A stretch of DNA of 9,968 nt, taken from positions 1 to 9,968 of the forward strand of contig DAOVGJ010000249.1 of assembly GCA_030672465.1 (NCBI GenBank), read 5' to 3'. Shown piece by piece: positions 4,975-9,968 of this stretch; the first letter of the stretch is position 1, and each line of letters opens with the position of its first letter. The stretch is from Pseudomonadota bacterium. GTDB taxonomy: Bacteria > Desulfobacterota > BSN033 > WVXP01 > G020346125. The notes under the pieces are model-generated. The model did no database searches. It was not told the DNA's origin and saw only the letters and a list, made by a program, of their open reading frames with translations. The position numbers were made by a program, and so were the translations under genes.

Positions 4975-6198
4975 TTATCTTATTATTTGGTTCATCTCGA
5001 ACATGGGCAAGAGAATGGCTAATACGATAAAGAGGACGATTCCCCCCAGAACCAGAATAACAAAGGGGCCAAGCAGGGAGGTCATCCTCGAGATTATCGT
5101 TTCAACCTCGTTGTCGTAAGCTTCTGAGACCTTGAAAAGCATCTGTTCCAGCTCGCCCGTCTTTTCTCCGACGGCGATCATATGGGTAACCATGGATGGG
5201 AAGATGTTGCTCCTCCTGAGGGGCTCGGCAATGGACTCCCCCTCTCGAATACCCTCCTTGGCGGATTCGATGGCCTCCGAAATGACGGCATTGTTGACAA
5301 CGGCCCTTGCGATATCCATCGATTGGAGCAGGGGAATGCCGCTATTGAGGAGAATCGCTAACGTCCTTGCAAAACGAGTTGTCACAATTATCCTCAGCAA
5401 TTTCCCCGTGATGGGGAGCTTCAGGATCATACGGTCATAGTTTCGATGGCCGTTTTCCGTGGCCACATATTGCCTCAAGGCAAGCATACTGCCTCCGATA
5501 ACCACCAAAAGGACCCACCAGTAATCCCCGAGAAAATCGGTCACCGAGATTAAGACCAGGGTTGGAATGGGAAGGGCTTGCTGAAGTTCATCGAATATCC
5601 TCACAACCTTAGGGACGACGTATACCAAGAGAAACGAGAGGATTGCGATACCGACAAGGGCTAAGATAATGGGATAGCTCAAGGTGGACAATACTTTATT
5701 TTTCAGTATTACCTGATTTTCCATGAAATCGGCTAACCTCTTGAGTATGATATCCAATGCGCCGCTGGATTCGCCCGCATTGATCATGTTGACGTAGAGT
5801 TCCGAAAATACCTTTGGGAATCGGCTCATGGCATCCGCCAGGGAGCTTCCCTCGTTCACGCTCTCCCGAACTTGAGTGATCACCTTTTTAAGCCGAGCGT
5901 TCTCCGTCTGGTCAATGAGGGCGTTTAAAGCTTCCACGATGGGGAGGCCTGCTCCCACCAGGGTTGCCATCTGACGGGTCATTATGGAGATATCCTGAAT
6001 TCTTACCCGGGTGAACAGTTCTCCGATGGATACTCCCTCGGCCACCGATTTCTTCGTATGCCTATCCGTCATGATCTCGGTGGGGAATATCCCTGACCTT
6101 CTCAGCTTCGCCCTCGCCAGCCGGGGGCTATCGGCATCGATGATCCCCTTGGCGATCCTCCCGGTTCCATCTAGGCCTCTGTATTCATAGACGGCCAC
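4975..6198 (-). CDS. gspF: Type II secretion inner-membrane platform protein GspF
   Basis: GspF is the polytopic platform protein on which GspE acts to add pseudopilins. The 407-residue length is standard. An N-terminal cytoplasmic segment (AVYEYRGLDGTGRIAKGII) precedes two copies of the GspF fold. Each has the paired motif: GSSLADAMSRFPKVFSELYVNMI with GESSGALD in the first, and GESIAEPLRRSNIFPSMVTHMI with GEKTGELE in the second. Three membrane helices are visible, near residues 170-195 (ILSFLLVYVVPKVV), 225-245 (WWVLLVVIGGSMLAL) and 375-400 (PFVILVLGGIVLFIVLAILL). The start is GTG 6198, with a strong GGAGGGAG (6204-6211) five bases before it. The gspE stop is 13 bases upstream. Confidence 0.96.
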   Translation of the reverse strand: MAVYEYRGLDGTGRIAKGIIDADSPRLARAKLRRSGIFPTEIMTDRHTKKSVAEGVSIGELFTRVRIQDISIMTRQMATLVGAGLPIVEALNALIDQTENARLKKVITQVRESVNEGSSLADAMSRFPKVFSELYVNMINAGESSGALDIILKRLADFMENQVILKNKVLSTLSYPIILALVGIAILSFLLVYVVPKVVRIFDELQQALPIPTLVLISVTDFLGDYWWVLLVVIGGSMLALRQYVATENGHRNYDRMILKLPITGKLLRIIVTTRFARTLAILLNSGIPLLQSMDIARAVVNNAVISEAIESAKEGIREGESIAEPLRRSNIFPSMVTHMIAVGEKTGELEQMLFKVSEAYDNEVETIISRMTSLLGPFVILVLGGIVLFIVLAILLPMFEMNQIIR

Positions 6199-6203
6199 TT
6201 ATT

Positions 6204-6211
6204 CTCCCTCC
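6204..6211 (-). promoter_or_regulatory. Ribosome binding site of gspF
   Basis: GGAGGGAG directly follows the gspE TGA and lies five bases before the GTG start at 6198. It supports the non-ATG start of gspF. Confidence 0.7.
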
Positions 6212-8209
6212 TCATTGGGCGGCGACATCCTCCTGAGTGACCCGGACCACCTCTTCAATGGTGGTTACCCCCTTGAGGACCTTCTTCGCCCCGTCCTGCC
6301 GGAGGGTTAGCATTCCCCTGGCAATCGCTGTTTTTTTGATGGTATTGGAGTCGTAATTTTTCAGGATGAGAGAGCGGATATCGTCGTCCAAGGCCAGAAG
6401 CTCGAAGATTCCCGTTCTTCCATGATACCCCGTCCCCAAACAATTTTCGCAGCCAATGGCTCGGTAGACGGGTTTCGTATCCGCTCCCTTGGAATCAATA
6501 CCGATCTCCCTCAGTTCCTCCCCGCTGGGGAAGTATTTCTGGCTGCAATCCGGGCAGACGATTCTGACGAGCCTCTGGGCCATGATGGCGATGAGGGAGG
6601 ATGAGGCCAGAAAGGGCTCGATACCCATGTCGATGAGCCTCGTGATGGCGCCCGCTGAATCGTTGGTATGCAGGGTGCTGAAGACCAGGTGTCCCGTTAA
6701 GGAGGCCTGTATGGCTATCTCCGCTGTCTCAAGATCCCTCACCTCCCCAACCATGATCACGTCCGGGTCCTGACGGAGGATGGACCGTAATCCATTGGCG
6801 AACGTGAGGTTAATCTTGGGGTTGACCTGGATTTGACCGATTCCCTTTATTTGATACTCGATGGGATCTTCTACGGTAATGATGTTCTTATCCGGGGAAT
6901 TGATCCTTGTGAGGGCGCCATAGAGTGTTGTTGTCTTACCGCTCCCGGTTGGGCCCGTGAGGAGGATGATCCCGTGGGGCCGATGGATCAGTCTATTGAA
7001 GACCTTCAGCTTGTCAGCCAAAAACCCGATATCCTCTAACTTCAAGAGGACGCTGGTTTTGTCCAAAAGCCTCATGACGATGCGTTCCCCATGGGCAGTC
7101 GGGATGACGGAAACCCGGATATCGATGTCCTTCCCGGCAATAGTGACTCGAATTCGGCCGTCCTGAGGGAGTCGCTTTTCGGCGATGTTCAGACCGGCCA
7201 TAATCTTCACCCGGGAGGTAATGCTCGGTTGGATCCGCTTGGGGGGGGTCAATACATTATAGAGAATTCCATCAACGCGGTAACGAACTACCAGATCCCT
7301 TTCGAATGGCTCAATGTGGACATCGCTTGCCCGCTGCTTGACGGCCTGAAAGAGGATTGAATTCACCAAACGAATCACTGGAGCTTCATCGGATGCATCG
7401 AGCAGATCGGTGGGCTCCTCCAGAGCGCTGGTAATGATATTAAGGCTGTCCTCGTCGAAGTCCTCGATGATTTGCTGGGCCGTATTGGAATCCCTATCGT
7501 ATACCTGATTGATGGAATCGATGATAGCCCCTGGGGGTATCACCACGGGTTTAACTTCCTGATTCAAGAGGATCCTGACGTCGTCCAACGGATAGATATC
7601 CAGGGGATTCGAAGTGGCCACCAAAACCCCATTCCCATCACGTTTGATGGGCAAGATCCCGTGTTTCTTCGCGAAGTGAATGGGTAAGGCCGAGCAGAGC
7701 TCTGGATCCACGTCTTCAATCGCAACGTCTCGCAGAAAGGGGATTCCCAATTGAAGGCTCAAGGCGTATAAGACCTGGGATTCGCTGGCATACCCCAACT
7801 TCACCACGATATCCCCGAGCCTCCCCCCCTTCTCCTCTTGGATGCTCAGCCCCTCCTCCAGCTGTCCTCGCTCTAAGGCAGAAATCTTGAGAAGAATTTC
7901 CCCAAGGGGTCTATCCCTCAGCCCCTGTGCCTCGGTCTCGGATAGCATAGACCACGTTTCCCCTCCATCCTCGGCACTCTCCAACGCGGTAATGCTCTCT
8001 TCCGAACTCGAAGGGGGGGATTCCCTCTCCTCCTCGGTTTCGAGGGCTGGTTCCGGATTACGGGGACGGGGGAATGTTTCCTCGATTCCGCCTTCTTCGG
8101 CTTCCTTTGGGCCGGGCTTGGGAGACCCCTCGATCAACCGTTGAATCAGTTTTTTGACCCGATTGTTAGATCCCTTAGGAAAAGGCGGTCCTTGCGTCGA
8201 GTTATTCAA
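6212..8209 (-). CDS. gspE: Type II secretion motor ATPase GspE
   Basis: GspE is the hexameric cytoplasmic ATPase that drives pseudopilus assembly. From TTG 8209 it is about 665 residues, longer than typical (about 500-570). The first 95 residues are a low-complexity, Glu/Pro/Ser-rich extension. One N-terminal MshEN-type domain follows (about 97-240, LGDIVVKLGYASESQVLYAL). The motor domain has the Asp box (DVHIEPFERDLVVRYRVDG), Walker A GPTGSGKTT (419-427), Walker B (PDVIMVGEVRD) and the His box (GHLVFSTLHTND). A zinc-binding CM domain has Cys552, Cys555, Cys587 and Cys590. The frame is open to an ATG at 8269, but that lies inside the ParA gene. No ATG exists between there and the conserved core's upstream extension, so I favour TTG 8209. 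It overlaps the parA stop by eight bases and has AGGGAG about ten bases before it. The start is the uncertain part; identity is not. Confidence 0.93.
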   Translation of the reverse strand: MNNSTQGPPFPKGSNNRVKKLIQRLIEGSPKPGPKEAEEGGIEETFPRPRNPEPALETEEERESPPSSSEESITALESAEDGGETWSMLSETEAQGLRDRPLGEILLKISALERGQLEEGLSIQEEKGGRLGDIVVKLGYASESQVLYALSLQLGIPFLRDVAIEDVDPELCSALPIHFAKKHGILPIKRDGNGVLVATSNPLDIYPLDDVRILLNQEVKPVVIPPGAIIDSINQVYDRDSNTAQQIIEDFDEDSLNIITSALEEPTDLLDASDEAPVIRLVNSILFQAVKQRASDVHIEPFERDLVVRYRVDGILYNVLTPPKRIQPSITSRVKIMAGLNIAEKRLPQDGRIRVTIAGKDIDIRVSVIPTAHGERIVMRLLDKTSVLLKLEDIGFLADKLKVFNRLIHRPHGIILLTGPTGSGKTTTLYGALTRINSPDKNIITVEDPIEYQIKGIGQIQVNPKINLTFANGLRSILRQDPDVIMVGEVRDLETAEIAIQASLTGHLVFSTLHTNDSAGAITRLIDMGIEPFLASSSLIAIMAQRLVRIVCPDCSQKYFPSGEELREIGIDSKGADTKPVYRAIGCENCLGTGYHGRTGIFELLALDDDIRSLILKNYDSNTIKKTAIARGMLTLRQDGAKKVLKGVTTIEEVVRVTQEDVAAQ

Positions 8210-9059
8210 TTTCCATAATCTCCCTGGCCAATTGATGGTAATCGTAGGCGCCCATCGATCGGGGTTCATACTCTAGAATGGTGATTCCCCTTCGGACGGC
8301 TTCATTCAGTCTCGTATTCTTTCGGATGATGGTGTTCAAAAGGAGTTTACCGAAAGCCGATTGTATCTTTTCCCTGACGATCCATGATTCCCGCAGGTTT
8401 CGCTCGAAAAGGGTTAACAGGAGATAAACCTTGATGTCCAACGAGAGATCCTCCATCAGCGTTCCAATGGTTTCCATGATCTTTTCGATCCCATACAACG
8501 ATAAAATGGACGATTGGACGGGGATTATGACCGCGTGGCTTGCCACCAAGGCGTTGATGGTTAGTAGCCCAATGGATGGAGGACAATCAATGATGATGTA
8601 TTCATAGAGATGCTTTATCGACTGCAGTTTGTCGATGAGCTTGGTCGTTCGATGGGAATCAGTGATCAACTCCGTCTCCAAGCCCGCCAGATCTATGTTG
8701 GCGGGGAGGATATCTAAATTGGGCTTTATGGGGAGGATGGTATCCGTAAGGCTCCGAGTTCCGTCTGAAAGGGTCTCGTAGATGGATTTTTCCAGGTTTT
8801 CGACGTCGATGCCCAACCCAAGACCGCAGTGGCCCTGGGGGTCCAGATCCATTAACAAGGTTCTCTTCTTATACGCGGCCAGGAAGGCGGAAAGGTTGAT
8901 GGCGGTGACGGTTTTGCCCACCCCTCCCTTTAGATTGCAGATGCTGAGAACCTTTCCCTTCTTTCCTCCCTTGTTCTCCTCGATCTGGTATAGCCAATCC
9001 TTAAGAATTCGAATCCGGTCGTCTACGTCATGGGGTTTTTCTTGTATTTTTTCTCTCAC
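8202..9059 (-). CDS. ParA/Soj/MinD-family P-loop ATPase embedded in the T2SS operon
   Basis: The 285-residue product is a ParA-type ATPase of the SIMIBI class. Such proteins form ATP-dependent dimers that position plasmids, chromosomes, chemoreceptors or secretion machines. Motifs: deviant Walker A LKGGVGKT (43-50) with signature Lys44 and catalytic Lys49; Walker A' LLMDLDPQG (68-76); Walker B YIIIDCPPS (154-162), with Asp158. The C-terminal segment NTIIRKNTRLNEAVRRG is typical of Soj-like proteins. A 35-residue charged, helical N-terminal extension precedes the fold. No MinD-like C-terminal membrane helix and no ParB, MipZ or FlhG partner is visible. The start is GTG 9059. It overlaps the gspD stop by four bases (GTGA), and the gene's own stop overlaps the likely gspE start. 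It is therefore an integral part of the operon. It is not GspA, which is an AAA-type ATPase. A role in placing the secretion complex, as TadZ/CpaE has in Tad pili, is inference. Confidence 0.93.
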   Translation of the reverse strand: MREKIQEKPHDVDDRIRILKDWLYQIEENKGGKKGKVLSICNLKGGVGKTVTAINLSAFLAAYKKRTLLMDLDPQGHCGLGLGIDVENLEKSIYETLSDGTRSLTDTILPIKPNLDILPANIDLAGLETELITDSHRTTKLIDKLQSIKHLYEYIIIDCPPSIGLLTINALVASHAVIIPVQSSILSLYGIEKIMETIGTLMEDLSLDIKVYLLLTLFERNLRESWIVREKIQSAFGKLLLNTIIRKNTRLNEAVRRGITILEYEPRSMGAYDYHQLAREIMEIE

Positions 9060-9968
9060 TGTTCCATATCCCCACGTTTCGGGCTGGGACTAAGCCCCGG
9101 GCTCGAGGTACTCTGACCCCCGCTCCCCCCCGGCGCTGGATTTTCGAAATACCGATCTATATCAATACCTCCCTTTTTCCCCTTCCGGATTCTGCTTTCC
9201 TCCTGAAACTCCTTAATCTCATCCCTCTTCTCCTCATAGAAACCCTCTAGGTCTTTTGAGGTGCGGATAATATGGGGTGTCAAGACGATGAGGAGATTGT
9301 TCTTGCGCCCCGAATGTTTGGTTGCCTTGAAGAGGTTCCCCATCAAGGGGATGTCTCCTAACCAGGGGACCTTTTGGATAGAGTCATCAACGCTATCCTG
9401 GATGAGACCACTGAGGACGACCGGCTGATGGTCCTTCACGACGACGGTGGTCTTTGTCGACCTCTTGTTGGTTACCAGGTCTGTCGCTCCCGTGATCTGC
9501 CTCTCTGAGACATTGGAGATCTCCTGGTAGATTTCGAGCCTGACGAAATCTCCCTCGCTGATCTGGGGGGTAATGCGAAGGGTCAGCCCCACATCTTTCC
9601 GTTCTATTTCCTCCACGGGAAATCCACTGGCAGTTGCCGTGGTCCTCACCTTAAAGGGGATGTTTTGGGCGACAATGAGTTCCGCCTCCTGGTTATCCAT
9701 GGTCAGCAGGTGGGGAGTGGCTAGGATGTTGACGTCGGTATCGGTCTGAAGGGCACGGACCATTGCAGCGATGTTTAAGAAGGTTTCCCCCCCAAAGGAG
9801 ATGGTTCCATCGGCCGCCCCGAGAATGAGTCCCGTCAAATCGAAGGGGCTGGTCCGGGCCTGATTGATGTCCCCAAAGCTCGTTCCACCGAAGGGCTTGG
9901 TTGTGGCATCCCGGAAGCTCTTATCGTATTCGACATTGGAAAATTGCCATTCCATCCCCAGTTCCCTC
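9056..9968 (-). CDS. gspD: Type II secretion secretin GspD, C-terminal part (partial at window edge)
   Basis: GspD forms the outer-membrane gated channel of the T2SS. About 304 residues are visible; the frame is open to the right edge, so the start and the N0-N3 domains lie outside. What remains is the secretin core: VRALQTDTDVNILATPHLLT and NQEAELIVAQNIPFK, then GLTLRITPQIS. The family signature follows, VPWLGDIPLMGNLFKATKHS, with LLIVLTPHIIR closing the barrel. A charged helical stretch follows (FYEEKRDEIKEFQEESRIRKGKKG), then a Gly/Ser/Pro-rich tail (GGSGGQSTSSPG). In many GspD proteins the region after the barrel is the S-domain bound by a pilotin; this tail differs in composition and I cannot tell whether it does the same. 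The stop overlaps the ParA start by four bases. Confidence 0.95.
   Translation of the reverse strand, partial: RELGMEWQFSNVEYDKSFRDATTKPFGGTSFGDINQARTSPFDLTGLILGAADGTISFGGETFLNIAAMVRALQTDTDVNILATPHLLTMDNQEAELIVAQNIPFKVRTTATASGFPVEEIERKDVGLTLRITPQISEGDFVRLEIYQEISNVSERQITGATDLVTNKRSTKTTVVVKDHQPVVLSGLIQDSVDDSIQKVPWLGDIPLMGNLFKATKHSGRKNNLLIVLTPHIIRTSKDLEGFYEEKRDEIKEFQEESRIRKGKKGGIDIDRYFENPAPGGSGGQSTSSPGLSPSPKRGDMEQ

Overview
The window is dominated by a type II secretion system (T2SS) operon on the minus strand, covering about 1969 to 9968. Read in transcription order from the right edge, it encodes the C-terminal part of secretin GspD, a ParA-family ATPase, GspE (motor ATPase), GspF (inner-membrane platform), GspG (major pseudopilin), GspH, GspI and GspJ (minor pseudopilins) and GspK. 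Junctions are 4-35 nt overlaps or gaps of 1-25 nt, so this is almost certainly one translationally coupled transcript. A Nudix CoA-pyrophosphatase-like gene follows gspK after a 247-nt gap on the same strand. No gspL, gspM or gspC is visible.

The left 1 kb is on the plus strand and is a scar region. It holds the N-terminal remnant of a Y1/REP-associated (RAYT-type) transposase, about 270 bp of non-coding sequence with a repeated 11-mer, and then what looks like the 3' end of a group II intron: a domain V-like hairpin at about 409-441 and a domain VI-like hairpin ending at 475, with a bulged A seven bases before the end. It is fused to a higB toxin gene that has lost its N-terminal third. An intact higA antitoxin gene follows.

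The full GspD-to-K set, moderate GC content, frequent GTG/TTG starts and a RAYT-type transposase point to a Gram-negative diderm. A Desulfobacterota (deltaproteobacterial) or neighbouring lineage is my guess; no marker gene in the window fixes the taxon.

In the T2SS, GspE powers assembly of a GspG pseudopilus on the GspF platform, GspH/I/J/K form its tip, and GspD is the outer-membrane gate. The ParA-like ATPase between gspD and gspE is the most unusual part. It overlaps both neighbours, has no ParB partner in view, and may position the secretion machine, as ParA-like TadZ/CpaE does for Tad pili. The transposase/intron/higB junction is the second point of interest.
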